Source: an uncultured Prevotellaceae bacterium (GTDB lineage Bacteria; Bacteroidota; Bacteroidia; Bacteroidales; Bacteroidaceae). From it: 49,305 bases of DNA. Shown one piece after another: positions 1 through 8,377 of this stretch. Under the pieces are notes generated by a model. It saw only the letters and a list, made by a program, of their open reading frames with translations, made no database searches and was not told where the DNA came from. The number at the start of each line of letters is the position of its first letter. Position 1 is the stretch's first letter. Made by a program: the position numbers and the translations under genes. Where the stretch lies: assembly GCA_900316985.1 (NCBI GenBank), contig ONFE01000021.1, forward strand, positions 1 through 49,305, read 5' to 3'.

Positions 1-95
<95 letters not shown>

Positions 96-342
96 AATTT
101 CCTATTAATGGAACCATGAACCGACCCCACAAGGGGGCGGACATGGCCAGTTCTCGTTGTCTGTCACAGGACCATCCGTATAGTAAAAGTTGAATCAAAC
201 GGTTCGTTTACCCAGATACATCTATTAATATAATAGACATACCTGCTTCTTGTACTACTACTTCTCTGTCTCTTTATGTAATTTCTTATCAAAGATCGCT
301 TTCTAATGTGCCAACGCCCGAGTTTCGGAGCGAAAGCGGATG

Positions 343-374
343 CAAAGGTAAGCAAAAAATTAATTCCCTCCAAA
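343..374 (-). promoter_or_regulatory. rRNA operon promoter
   Basis: The minus strand reads TTTG (374-371), 20 nt, TACCTTTG (350-343), a full match to the Bacteroidetes -33/-7 consensus. Transcription should start near 336, giving an rRNA leader of about 240 nt (96-336) in which I see no protein gene. The -33 box lies inside the loop of the inverted repeat at 362-390. Confidence 0.85.
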
Positions 375-390
375 TATATCGGAGGGAATT
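362..390. terminator. 10-bp perfect inverted repeat over the rrn -33 box
   Basis: AATTCCCTCC (362-371) pairs perfectly with GGAGGGAATT (381-390) around a 9-nt loop. On the minus strand it is followed by AATTAATTTTTT, so it could terminate the penicillin-binding protein transcript, which ends at 533. It also overlaps the rRNA promoter, so an operator role is equally possible. The stretch 391-532 holds nothing else I recognise. Confidence 0.6.
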
Positions 391-532
391 TTAGAAATAT
401 TGAGAACTTTTTTGAGTTTCTTGACATAAATCAAACCAAAAGTCTCAACGAGAACCGCGATAAAGAATAATTAACGGTTTTTTATGCCTGTGAAGACAAC
501 ATTTACCAGTAATATCTGACGGATTCCTGATG

Positions 533-2842
533 TCATTCAAACACATCTTCTATACCGGCGACATCCATTCCAGAATTTTTACGGCCGCAGGGGTCAAAGT
601 CCTCCGGAATATCAAACTTTTCGTCGGGACTATATCCAAGTGAACGATCCGCGAACACCTTCTGCATATAGTATGCCCAGATGGGGAGGGCTGCATTTGC
701 ACCTTGGCCGAGATTTGCATTATCAAAATGGATATCACGATCTTCACCTCCTACCCAAGCTCCACTAACCAAACGGGGAGTGAAACCAATGAACCATCCA
801 TCGGAGTTGTCATTGGTAGTACCGGTCTTACCACCCATCTCGCACTTCATATTATATCTATTACGCATGCGCGCGCCCGTACCATGATCAATTACCGCCT
901 TCAGCATGTCAATCATCTTGTACGAATTATCATCGCTAATGACCTCACCCATCATCGGCTGGAAGTTAGCCACCACCTCGCCGTTGCTGTCTTCAATACG
1001 AGTTACAAACATCGGCGTGTTTCGGATTCCATGATTGGCAAAAGCCGTATAGGCACCCACCATCTCTTTCACGCTGGCTTCATAAGCACCCAAGCAGAGC
1101 GGCAGGGAAGGATAAATGCCAGGCGTGTTGATACCGAACTTGTTCAGCATATCTAGATAGACAACGCCACATTGACGGTAGTCATTAGGCACAAGACGAC
1201 TCATCAGATAAGCCGTAACAAGGTTGTTGGAGTTCTGTAGTCCCCATTTCAACGTAACCATGCCACGGGCACTTCCACGGGGAGACCAATTGCCGTAGTT
1301 ATGATGCTGGCAAGGCACCACGTCGCACGGAGAATAGCCATGCTCCAAAGAAAGGGCATAGAGATAAGGCTTGGCCGTAGAACCCACCTGGCGACGTCCA
1401 AGTGAAACCATATCGTACTGGAAATGCTCGTAATCGACACCACCCACATAGGCTTTCACGGCACCGGTATGTGCATCCATACTCATAAAGCCGGCACGAA
1501 GGAAATGCTTGTAATACTTGATGGAATCCATCGGAGTCATCACAGTATCAATATCTCCGCGATAAGTGAAGATACTCATTTCCACAGGTGTGTTGAACGA
1601 CTTGCGAATCTCTTCCTCCGAAGCACCCGCTTTCTTCAAGGCACGATACCGGTCAGTCTGCCTCATCGTACGGGCGAATATCTGATCAATAGTCTTGCGG
1701 GTAGCCGTAGAACTATAGGGCGCATTCTTCTTATACTTGTTCTCCCTGTTGAATGCCGGTTGAAGGTCGGATACGATATGCTTATAGACAGCCTCTTCCG
1801 CATACTTCTGCATACGTGTATCGATGGTAGTATAGATGCGAAGACCATCCGTATAGATGTTGTAGTTCTGGCCGTTGCGCTTCTTGTTCTTCTTGCACCA
1901 ACCATAAAGCGGATCGGTTTCCCACGAAATAGAGTCAATCACATATTGATTCATGTTCCACTCGAAATAGTCCTTACGATTGGGCTTGTCGGCCATCATA
2001 TAGCGGCGAAGGAAATCGCGGAAATACGGGGCAAGGCCTTCCTTGTGGTCAGCCCGGTGGAAATTAAGCGTCAGGGGCTCGTTCTTGACCGAATTGTACT
2101 CAGCCGTAGAAAGATAGCCCGACTTCACCATCTGGGAAAGAACCACATTACGGCGTTCACGGCTGCGTTCAGGATAACGCACGGGATTGTAATAGGAAGG
2201 GTTCTTACAAAGACCAATCAACGTGGCCGACTCATTAAGCGTCAGGTTGATGGGCTCTTTGTTGAAATAGGTTTTCGCTGCCGTCTTGATACCCACGGCA
2301 TTATGCAGGAAATCGAAGTAATTAAGGTACATGGCCACGATTTCCTCCTTGGTATAGAAACGCTCCAGTTTGATGGCAATCACCCATTCAATCGGTTTCT
2401 GCAAGAGTCTCTCCATCTTGGTTTTAGCCGTCTTTGAATAGAGCTGCTTGGCAAGCTGCTGCGTAATGGTAGAACCACCGCCGGCACTCTCCTGCCCCAT
2501 CAAGCCACGCTTCACGATAGCACGTCCCAAGGCGATGAAGTCAATTCCCGAATGCTCATAGAATCGTTCATCCTCGGTAGCCACCAAGGCAGCCACCAAT
2601 CCGGCAGGCAGATGATCGTAATCCACCATGATACGGTTCTGCTGGTTCTGATTATAGGTTCCCAGCTGCTTTCCATCGGCTGAATACACAATGGAAGCAT
2701 ACTTGCTGATGGGGTTCTGCAGGTCCTCGATGTCAGGCATGTAGCCGATCAGTCCAAACCATATGGAAAAGAAGCCAACAATGAGGCCGATGCCCACCAC
2801 GGCTATCAGCGCCCATAGGATACGTATGAAATTTCGTCGCAT
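533..2842 (-). CDS. mrcA: Class A penicillin-binding protein (transglycosylase/transpeptidase)
   Basis: This is a bifunctional peptidoglycan synthase of about 769 aa, anchored in the inner membrane and acting in the periplasm. A single membrane segment lies at residues ~7-35. The GT51 glycosyltransferase domain follows, with EDERFYEHSG near 90 and GGSTITQQLAKQLY near 122. The transpeptidase domain has the serine of STAK near 488, an SNN motif, and KTGT near 672. Length is normal for PBP1A-like enzymes. I start at ATG 2842 (MRRNF) rather than at the upstream in-frame ATG at 2872, because a TATTTTTG -7 box (2866-2859), with TTG 20 nt upstream, lies between the two. It is transcribed toward the rRNA operon and is divergent from pyrB. 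The exact paralogue name (PBP1A or another class A PBP) is an inference. Confidence 0.93.
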   Translation of the reverse strand: MRRNFIRILWALIAVVGIGLIVGFFSIWFGLIGYMPDIEDLQNPISKYASIVYSADGKQLGTYNQNQQNRIMVDYDHLPAGLVAALVATEDERFYEHSGIDFIALGRAIVKRGLMGQESAGGGSTITQQLAKQLYSKTAKTKMERLLQKPIEWVIAIKLERFYTKEEIVAMYLNYFDFLHNAVGIKTAAKTYFNKEPINLTLNESATLIGLCKNPSYYNPVRYPERSRERRNVVLSQMVKSGYLSTAEYNSVKNEPLTLNFHRADHKEGLAPYFRDFLRRYMMADKPNRKDYFEWNMNQYVIDSISWETDPLYGWCKKNKKRNGQNYNIYTDGLRIYTTIDTRMQKYAEEAVYKHIVSDLQPAFNRENKYKKNAPYSSTATRKTIDQIFARTMRQTDRYRALKKAGASEEEIRKSFNTPVEMSIFTYRGDIDTVMTPMDSIKYYKHFLRAGFMSMDAHTGAVKAYVGGVDYEHFQYDMVSLGRRQVGSTAKPYLYALSLEHGYSPCDVVPCQHHNYGNWSPRGSARGMVTLKWGLQNSNNLVTAYLMSRLVPNDYRQCGVVYLDMLNKFGINTPGIYPSLPLCLGAYEASVKEMVGAYTAFANHGIRNTPMFVTRIEDSNGEVVANFQPMMGEVISDDNSYKMIDMLKAVIDHGTGARMRNRYNMKCEMGGKTGTTNDNSDGWFIGFTPRLVSGAWVGGEDRDIHFDNANLGQGANAALPIWAYYMQKVFADRSLGYSPDEKFDIPEDFDPCGRKNSGMDVAGIEDVFE

Positions 2843-2951
2843 TTTCAGAATTTTGATGCAAAAATACAACATTTCTTTGAAATTATCAACCTTAAACCAA
2901 AAATTATGCGTAACTTAGCACGCGAATTTGAAAACATTCATTCAATCAGCA

Positions 2952-3896
2952 ATGGAAAAACATAATTTTGTAACGATTGCCGACCTTACGAAAGAGAAGA
3001 TTCTCTATATGATTAAGATGGCACAGGAGTTCGAAAAACATCCTAATCGTGAACTACTTAAAGGCAAAGTAGTGGCAACTCTTTTCTTTGAACCATCCAC
3101 CCGTACACGTCTGAGCTTTGAGACGGCAGCCAACCGTCTGGGCGCCCGTGTCATCGGTTTTGCCGACCCCAAAGTGACCAGCGGAACCAAGGGCGAACTC
3201 AAGGACACCATCCTGATGGTGAGCAACTATGCCGACGTGATTGCCATGCGCCACTATATCGAGGGAGCTGCCCAATACGCCAGCGAGATTGCCCCCATTC
3301 CCATCATCAACGCAGGCGATGGAGCCCACCAGCACCCCTCACAATGCATGCTCGACCTCTACACCATCTACCAGACGCAAGGCACGCTTGAGAACCTGAA
3401 CATCTATCTGGTGGGTGACTTGAAATACGGCCGTACAGTCCACTCGCTCATCATGGCCATGCGCCACTTCAACCCGACATTCCATTTCGTTGCGCCCAAG
3501 GAACTTGCGATGCCCAACGAGTATAAGCTCTACTGCAAGGAGAACGGGATAAAATTCGCCGAGCATACGGCCTTCAACGAGAAGGTGATAGCCGATGCCG
3601 ACATTATTTATATGACGCGCGTGCAGAAGGAACGCTTCTCCGACCTCATGGAATACGAGCGCGTGAAGAACGTATATATCTTGAAGGCCGACATGCTGAA
3701 GAACTGCAAGGAGAACATGAGAATCCTGCATCCCCTACCCCGTGTGAACGAGATTGCCTACGACGTGGACGAAGACCCGCACGCCTACTACATCCAGCAG
3801 GCCCAGAACGGACTCTATGCCCGCGAGGCCATCATCTGTGACGTGCTGGGAATCACCTACGATGAAGTGGTGAACGACAAGACTATCATTCAATAA
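2952..3896 (+). CDS. pyrB: Aspartate carbamoyltransferase, catalytic subunit
   Basis: PyrB condenses carbamoyl phosphate with aspartate, the committed step of pyrimidine synthesis in the cytoplasm. The 314-aa protein has the carbamoyl-phosphate-binding [11 protein letters not shown] near residue 45, the [12 protein letters not shown] segment and HPLPRVNEI near the C-terminus, all hallmarks of the ATCase catalytic chain. An upstream in-frame TTG at 2928 would add eight residues, but ATG 2952 (MEKHNF) matches the usual family length. pyrI follows after 13 nt, so the two subunits are very likely co-transcribed as a class B-type holoenzyme. The upstream TAACTTAG (2911-2918) is an imperfect -7 box with no clear -33. 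Confidence 0.97.
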   Translation: MEKHNFVTIADLTKEKILYMIKMAQEFEKHPNRELLKGKVVATLFFEPSTRTRLSFETAANRLGARVIGFADPKVTSGTKGELKDTILMVSNYADVIAMRHYIEGAAQYASEIAPIPIINAGDGAHQHPSQCMLDLYTIYQTQGTLENLNIYLVGDLKYGRTVHSLIMAMRHFNPTFHFVAPKELAMPNEYKLYCKENGIKFAEHTAFNEKVIADADIIYMTRVQKERFSDLMEYERVKNVYILKADMLKNCKENMRILHPLPRVNEIAYDVDEDPHAYYIQQAQNGLYAREAIICDVLGITYDEVVNDKTIIQ

Positions 3897-3909
3897 TGAG
3901 TTATCGACT

Positions 3910-4365
3910 ATGAACAAGAAAGAAAGAATCGTAGCCGCTATCGAAAACGGCACCGTGATTGACCATATACCGGCCGACAAGACTTTCCAGGTGGCCAACA
4001 TGCTAGGACTTCAGGACATGAAGACCATCGTCACCATCGGCAACAACTACCCTTCCAACCTGGTGGGCAAGAAAGGCATCATCAAGGTGCAGGACAAGTT
4101 CTTCTCCGACGATGAGGTATCCCAGCTTTCCGTGGTGGCTCCCAACGTGGTGCTGAACATCATCAAGGACTACGAGGTGGTGGAAAAGAAGACCGTGAAG
4201 ACGCCCGATGAGCTCCGGGGCATCGTGAAGTGCAACAACCCCAAGTGCATCACCAACAACGAGCCGATGAAGACCATCTTCCATGTCATCGACAAAGATG
4301 CCGGCATCCTGAAATGTCATTATTGCGACAAAGAGCAAGATATAAATAAGGTGGAACTCGTTTAA
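3910..4365 (+). CDS. pyrI: Aspartate carbamoyltransferase, regulatory subunit
   Basis: PyrI is the allosteric, nucleotide-binding chain of ATCase and holds the catalytic trimers together. The 151-aa protein has an N-terminal nucleotide-binding domain ([15 protein letters not shown] near residue 14). Its C-terminal zinc domain carries four cysteines in the pattern CNNPKC ... CHYC (about 109-140). Length is typical. It sits 13 nt behind pyrB in the same direction, which supports a two-gene operon. Its transcript runs into the CACAAAG palindrome at 4391-4474, which separates it from the convergent arabinofuranosidase gene. Confidence 0.97.
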   Translation: MNKKERIVAAIENGTVIDHIPADKTFQVANMLGLQDMKTIVTIGNNYPSNLVGKKGIIKVQDKFFSDDEVSQLSVVAPNVVLNIIKDYEVVEKKTVKTPDELRGIVKCNNPKCITNNEPMKTIFHVIDKDAGILKCHYCDKEQDINKVELV

Positions 4366-4390
4366 AGTTCCACCTTTTATTATTATAACT

Positions 4391-4474
4391 GAACACAAAG
4401 ACACAAAGGTACAAAGTTTTTATTTCAAGCCTAATAACGATCTATAATCTTTGAGTCTTTGTGTCTTTGTGTTT
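4391..4474. repeat. CACAAAG-type intergenic palindrome, copy 1
   Basis: The left arm 4391-4416 begins GAACACAAAGACACAAAG. The right arm 4449-4474 is its reverse complement with about four mismatches, around a 32-nt loop. The arms are built from tandem ACACAAAG units. It lies between the convergent pyrI and GH51 genes and may act as a bidirectional terminator. A second copy is at 13787-13862. Confidence 0.85.
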
Positions 4475-4484
4475 CATTAATATA

Positions 4485-6470
4485 TTACAGGCTGACCTGC
4501 AACATTACGAATGAATACGGAGCCAAGTCGAGGTTCAGCTTCTTCTGAGCCTTGATGGTCTCGGTCTTCGGAGCGATGGGCTGCTTCTCGAAGTTGTTCT
4601 CATCGTCGGGCTGACCGCTCAAAACGGTCTTGGTCATCACCTTCTTCATGCCCTTGAAACGGCTCAGGTCGATGCTGGCCTTCTTGGCATCGGCGCCGGC
4701 ATTACAGAGCTTCACGAACAGCTGGTGCGTCTTGGTGTTCAGGATGACCGACTGCTCCTGCAAATCCGTCTTTCCGTCAATCTTCACGCAATCGCCATAG
4801 TAATAGTTTCCGCTCGACTGGCCGAACATCTGCTGGATATAGTAGCTGCAGGTCAGGAACGGGCGCTCGTTGTCGAAGTAAATCAGGTCGGGGTTCCAGT
4901 TTGTGGCATTCTTGCGGGCAAACAACGGAGCATAGCTGGTCATGACAACCACGTCGCCATTACGCTCCACATGCAGCAGATAGAGACCTTCAGCCAACGC
5001 GTCGATCAGCTTCTTGTCCTTGGCGGCATACTCACCCAGATACACCTTCGTCTTGCGGTCACGCGGGTACTTGTCGTACTGACGACTCTTCAGGAAGTAG
5101 TCGCGCGGCTCATAGTAGTGCTCGTCCATGATGGGCATACCCAGTTCGTCGGCCAGTTTCCATCCGTTCTCATAGTCAGGATTGCCGGGATGAGAGCCGG
5201 GACCAGCCGTTCCCACGATGATAATCTCGGGATGGGCTTTCGTGATGCGCTCATACATATACTTGAAGCGCTCGTTGAACTCGGGCGAAATCCTTTCCTC
5301 GTTGCCGATTCCCAGATACTTCAGTCCGAAAGGCTTCGGGTGACCTGCATCAGCACGCACCTTGCCCCACTTCGTGTTCACGTCGCCGTTGGCCCACTCA
5401 ATCAGGTCGAGAGCCTCGTTCACCCACTCGTCCATCTCGCTCATGGGCACCACGTCCTGAGCCTGGTCTTTCATGCCCCAGCCGCCGTTGGTTCCCTGGC
5501 AGCTCACGCCACAGGGCAGAATGGGCAGCGGTTCCATGTTCAGGTCCTCGCAGAACTGGAAATACTCATAATAGCCTAGTCCCATCGACTGGTGGTAGCC
5601 CCACGTGTTCTTCAGTCCACGGCGCTGCTCCTTCGGTCCAACGGTAGTCTTCCAGCGATAGGTGTTCCAGAATCCGTCGCCGCCTCCATGAACCACACAA
5701 CCGCCGGGGAAGCGCATGAACTTCGGATGCAGGTCAGCCAGAGCCTGAGCCAGATCCTTGCGCATGCCATGACCCTTATAGGTATCCTCGGGCATCAGCG
5801 AAACCATGTCGACATCCATCTCGCCCTGATTCAGCACCAGAATCTGCAGCATGGCCTTCTTCGACTCTTCCGAAGGAGTCAGCACAACCTCGTATTTCTT
5901 CCAATCCTTGCTGCTTACGTCGATGGTAGCCTCGGCCAGCAGTTTCGGGTCCTTGCCCCACCCCATCTGCGGCTCAGCCAGCACTACGCGGACCTTTTTC
6001 GTATCGTTGTCCACATTGCGGAAGAAAGCAGAGAAGTCATATTTGGCCCCGGCCTTTACGGAAATGCCGTCGAAGCCATCGTTCTGCAGGCCGAAACCCT
6101 TCCAGCCCTTGTAGTCGTAATACTCCTTCACGCGCTCGATGTGCAGGCGCATATAGGTGGGATTGTTCTTGTTGAGCCCGTTGTCCATTCGGGGGGACAT
6201 ATAGCCCAGCGAGTGTCCGGGACGTACGGCCTTCCAGGCTGTTCCAGGTCCCCACCCGTCACGCTCGGCAGGACTGAACTCGAACGAGCCGTTCTGCACC
6301 AGTTCCGCATAGAGTCCGCCATCGGCAGCACTACTGATATCCTCGAAGAAGATACCGATCAGTTCATCACTAATAGCCTTTCCCCCGGCAGGCGGGTTCA
6401 TGGCTTTCTGGGCCGACATGCCCAAAGCGGCTGTCATCATGACACCCAGAATGAATTGTCTTTTCATCAT
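4485..6470 (-). CDS. Alpha-L-arabinofuranosidase, GH51 (secreted), outside the ara operon
   Basis: This 661-aa glycosidase should release arabinofuranosyl side chains from plant polysaccharides. A signal peptide covers residues ~1-20 (FILGVMMTAALGMSA). The N-terminal segment ISDELIGIFFEDISSAADGG starts the GH51 (beta/alpha)8 core. An inserted carbohydrate-binding-like beta region spans ~60-200 (NGSFEFSP, GLQNDGFDGISV, KKYEVVLTPSEESKK). The acid/base glutamate lies in GIGNEE near 391 and the probable nucleophile in YLGEYAA near 480. The C-terminal beta domain ends in LAPYSFVMLQV. The gene is monocistronic, convergent with pyrI and divergent from the HIRAN gene. It is distinct from the shorter GH51 at 32759 and may prefer other arabinan or arabinoxylan substrates; that is inference. 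Confidence 0.9.
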   Translation of the reverse strand: MMKRQFILGVMMTAALGMSAQKAMNPPAGGKAISDELIGIFFEDISSAADGGLYAELVQNGSFEFSPAERDGWGPGTAWKAVRPGHSLGYMSPRMDNGLNKNNPTYMRLHIERVKEYYDYKGWKGFGLQNDGFDGISVKAGAKYDFSAFFRNVDNDTKKVRVVLAEPQMGWGKDPKLLAEATIDVSSKDWKKYEVVLTPSEESKKAMLQILVLNQGEMDVDMVSLMPEDTYKGHGMRKDLAQALADLHPKFMRFPGGCVVHGGGDGFWNTYRWKTTVGPKEQRRGLKNTWGYHQSMGLGYYEYFQFCEDLNMEPLPILPCGVSCQGTNGGWGMKDQAQDVVPMSEMDEWVNEALDLIEWANGDVNTKWGKVRADAGHPKPFGLKYLGIGNEERISPEFNERFKYMYERITKAHPEIIIVGTAGPGSHPGNPDYENGWKLADELGMPIMDEHYYEPRDYFLKSRQYDKYPRDRKTKVYLGEYAAKDKKLIDALAEGLYLLHVERNGDVVVMTSYAPLFARKNATNWNPDLIYFDNERPFLTCSYYIQQMFGQSSGNYYYGDCVKIDGKTDLQEQSVILNTKTHQLFVKLCNAGADAKKASIDLSRFKGMKKVMTKTVLSGQPDDENNFEKQPIAPKTETIKAQKKLNLDLAPYSFVMLQVSL

Positions 6471-6507
6471 ATCAACTAGTATTTTTTAGGTTTTTACAAT
6501 TATGCCA

Positions 6508-6539
6508 CAAAGATACGAATAAAATCTCAAACCGCCACA
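6508..6539 (-). promoter_or_regulatory. Promoter of the GH51 gene
   Basis: The minus strand has TATCTTTG at 6515-6508, a consensus -7 box. A TGTG, which is a weak -33, lies 20 nt upstream. Transcription should start near 6500, about 30 nt before the ATG. Confidence 0.6.
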
Positions 6540-6622
6540 CATTTGCCCATAAATGAAACAAGAAGACAAGAATTTGCGACTTTATCATGAAACAGCCCAA
6601 CAAAGTCTGAGGAATAAACGGT

Positions 6623-6653
6623 CAAAGGGGGGTCCATTTTGGACACCCCTTTG
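6623..6653. promoter_or_regulatory. 31-bp near-perfect inverted repeat between divergent genes
   Basis: CAAAGGGGGGTCC (6623-6635) and GGACACCCCTTTG (6641-6653) pair over 13 positions with one mismatch, around ATTTT. The genes on either side diverge, so neither transcript would use it as a terminator. It lies about 38 bp upstream of the HIRAN gene's -33 box. An operator for one or both genes is the simplest reading. Confidence 0.5.
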
Positions 6654-6690
6654 GTAAAAGCATCAACTTACGGAAAAAATCTTGAGATTA

Positions 6691-6725
6691 TTTGAAGGGA
6701 AATATAAGAAATAGATGTATCTTTG
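6691..6725 (+). promoter_or_regulatory. Promoter of the HIRAN-domain gene
   Basis: TTTG (6691-6694) and TATCTTTG (6718-6725) are separated by 23 nt, slightly longer than usual. The boxes lie inside the region that a TTG start at 6692 would make coding, which favours the ATG at 6749. Confidence 0.65.
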
Positions 6726-6748
6726 CGGGACAAATCAGAAATACGGAA

Positions 6749-8116
6749 ATGGCAGAATATGAAGTGACAGGCGTCAGATACCGGATGGGCGACGGACTGA
6801 CGATAGAAGAGAGCACCCCATTGGCTGAAGCCTTCATCAAAGGGCTGAAGGTGGGCACGCCCGTGACCTTGCTGGCGGATGGCACCAATCCTGACGACCG
6901 GAATGCCATAGCGGTCTTCCGGGAAGAGAAGCATGTGGGATACATCAGTAAAACCCGTTGCGAGGCAGTATTACCGCTGCTTGACGACGATGGACGATGT
7001 GAAGCAAAGGTGTCGGGCAACGACGGGCATGTGACTTTCTTTATAGAGATTGAGAATGCGACCGAGGCTTGTGCTTCGCCCATGAAAAGGGAGCGGCAGC
7101 TGCCCGTCTTTCCCCTGCAGAGAACCGTCCACCTGAACTTCCTGCCGGAAGAAATGAGTCTGATGGCTTTTGCTCCGCAGCTGGTCAGGTTTTCGTTGGA
7201 TGAAAAGTCGCCGACGCTCTTGGAGGATGTAAGGGCCTATATAGAAAAGGTGGAAAAGTTCATGCCGCTTTCGGGGCTTTCATTTTGCATCGAGGACAAC
7301 CTGTGGCGCGACGATGTGCTGAAAATGCTGCGAAAGGCGTGCAGGCTGCAACTGCCCGATAGTGAGAAGGAGCAGCTCAACCAGCTCCGCATCCGACTCA
7401 GCGAGGTGGTGGGCGACTTCCATAGCTGTCACGAGGATGTGCAGCTGAGGATTTTTGAGCGGCAGCTGGAAATGCTGAAAAAGCAGGCCGAGGGCAAAGA
7501 GGGGCTGTTCTGGCAATACGAACGGTCATTAGACGGGGAACCGACTGAAACAGAAAGACTGACCGGCTGGTTCAAGGAGATGCCCGACATCAGGCTCTAC
7601 GACTATCATGACCGCAAGGTGCTGGTCAGGACGCTGAACTATCTGAGGATAACGAGGCGTGAGCTTTACGATGTCTATGCGGCCTTGTTGCTGATTGGCA
7701 AGTATGGCGGCGAGGAGGATGTGAAGCCCCAGGCTGCTGAGGAAGAAGAGAAAAACTGCTTTGCCCCCATGAAAAATCTGGAGATGTTGCTCAAGAGGGA
7801 TTGGTTCAAGGTATGGCGCACCAACGATAAATATACGGCGAAATGGATTGACGGCCTTGTAGAGGCTTTGATGGAGAGCGAGTGGAAAGGCCTGATTGCA
7901 GATGAATGGAGCAAGGAGAAGAAGCGCCTGATGCTGAAGTGCAAGATTATAGGCGTGCTGATCGATGCTGGCGTGCTGCGGGGCAACTACAATCAGTTGG
8001 CCAAAGTGCTGCCCGAAAAAGAAGGCAAGAAGGCGGCTTCCTTGGCAGAATATATGGGTAAAGGTAAGAAAGAACCTTATGCAGACTGGATAATAGCGTA
8101 TGTGAATAAAGGGTGA
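6749..8116 (+). CDS. HIRAN-domain protein of unknown function
   Basis: This 455-aa protein has an N-terminal HIRAN-like domain (residues ~3-100): EYEVTGVRYR, then PVTLLADGTNPDDRNAIAVF and HVGYISKTRCEAVLP. HIRAN domains bind DNA ends or stalled forks in proteins such as HLTF and also occur alone in bacteria. The middle part is rich in Leu, Glu and Lys, predicted helical, and not recognised. The C-terminal ~110 residues (DKYTAKWIDGLVEALMESEW, IIGVLIDAGVLRG, SLAEYMGKGKK) look like a separate all-helical domain that I believe recurs in Bacteroidales proteins but cannot name. No helicase or nuclease motif is visible. It is followed by TCCGATT-containing hairpins and then the primase-like cassette. 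A DNA-related role is inference from the HIRAN domain only. Confidence 0.7.
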   Translation: MAEYEVTGVRYRMGDGLTIEESTPLAEAFIKGLKVGTPVTLLADGTNPDDRNAIAVFREEKHVGYISKTRCEAVLPLLDDDGRCEAKVSGNDGHVTFFIEIENATEACASPMKRERQLPVFPLQRTVHLNFLPEEMSLMAFAPQLVRFSLDEKSPTLLEDVRAYIEKVEKFMPLSGLSFCIEDNLWRDDVLKMLRKACRLQLPDSEKEQLNQLRIRLSEVVGDFHSCHEDVQLRIFERQLEMLKKQAEGKEGLFWQYERSLDGEPTETERLTGWFKEMPDIRLYDYHDRKVLVRTLNYLRITRRELYDVYAALLLIGKYGGEEDVKPQAAEEEEKNCFAPMKNLEMLLKRDWFKVWRTNDKYTAKWIDGLVEALMESEWKGLIADEWSKEKKRLMLKCKIIGVLIDAGVLRGNYNQLAKVLPEKEGKKAASLAEYMGKGKKEPYADWIIAYVNKG

Positions 8117-8141
8117 AAACAGGCGTTTTCCGATTGAGACC

Positions 8142-8181
8142 ATCCGATTGGCTTTCCTGAAAAAGTCAGTCGGATTTTTTT
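8142..8181 (+). terminator. Terminator of the HIRAN gene
   Basis: ATCCGA (8142-8147) pairs with TCGGAT (8170-8175), followed by seven T residues. It lies 26 nt after the stop codon. Confidence 0.6.
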
Positions 8182-8229
8182 ATTATTTTTTTTGCTCCGT
8201 GGTTTAGGGACTTCCGAGGGCATTCATAT

Positions 8230-8254
8230 ATCCGATTGGCGAATCGGATTTTTT
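8230..8254 (+). terminator. Second TCCGATT hairpin with T tract
   Basis: ATCCGATT (8230-8237) and AATCGGAT (8242-8249) form a perfect 8-bp stem with a GGCG loop, followed by TTTTT. It insulates the cassette promoter immediately downstream. Confidence 0.7.
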
Positions 8255-8258
8255 ATGA

Positions 8259-8290
8259 TTTGCAAGTCGGATAATCGGATTGCACCTTTG
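8259..8290 (+). promoter_or_regulatory. Promoter of the primase-like cassette, with operator-like repeat
   Basis: TTTG (8259-8262), 20 nt, CACCTTTG (8283-8290). The -7 box deviates from TAnnTTTG only at its first base. The spacer is filled by AGTCGGAT then AATCGGATT (8265-8281). Transcription should start near 8297, giving an 80-nt leader. Confidence 0.65.
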
Positions 8291-8306
8291 CAGTAGAAAT
8301 TTCAAA

Positions 8307-8370
8307 CCGGAGTTTCTGCTGCTTTCTTTTCGTAAGTCAGTCAGCAGTCAAAAACTGAGCACGGCTCCGG
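8307..8370 (+). promoter_or_regulatory. Structured 5' leader (nested stems)
   Basis: Three nested pairings can be drawn in the 80-nt leader: CCGG(AG) 8307-8312 with (CT)CCGG 8365-8370, AGTTT 8311-8315 with AAACT 8352-8356, and CTGCTG 8316-8321 with CAGCAG 8342-8347. The fold ends 7 nt before the ATG at 8378, so it could control translation of the first cassette gene. No known riboswitch is recognised. Confidence 0.45.
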
Positions 8371-8377
8371 GCACGAG

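Larger units (their letters stand above)
8129..8281. repeat. Cluster of seven TCCGAT/ATCGGA motifs
   Basis: The motif (or its complement TCGGAT) starts at 8129, 8143, 8170, 8231, 8244, 8267 and 8275. Some pairs form terminator hairpins (8142-8181 and 8230-8254). The last two form a tandem repeat exactly inside the spacer of the promoter at 8259-8290, the position of a repressor operator. Confidence 0.7.

Noticed and set aside
164-427. 87-codon reading frame on the minus strand upstream of 16S
   Set aside because: It lies across the rRNA promoter and leader, has no recognisable domain, and is rich in Arg/Ser by composition.
2928-2951. TTG start for pyrB
   Set aside because: Adds eight residues beyond the family start; ATG 2952 is preferred.
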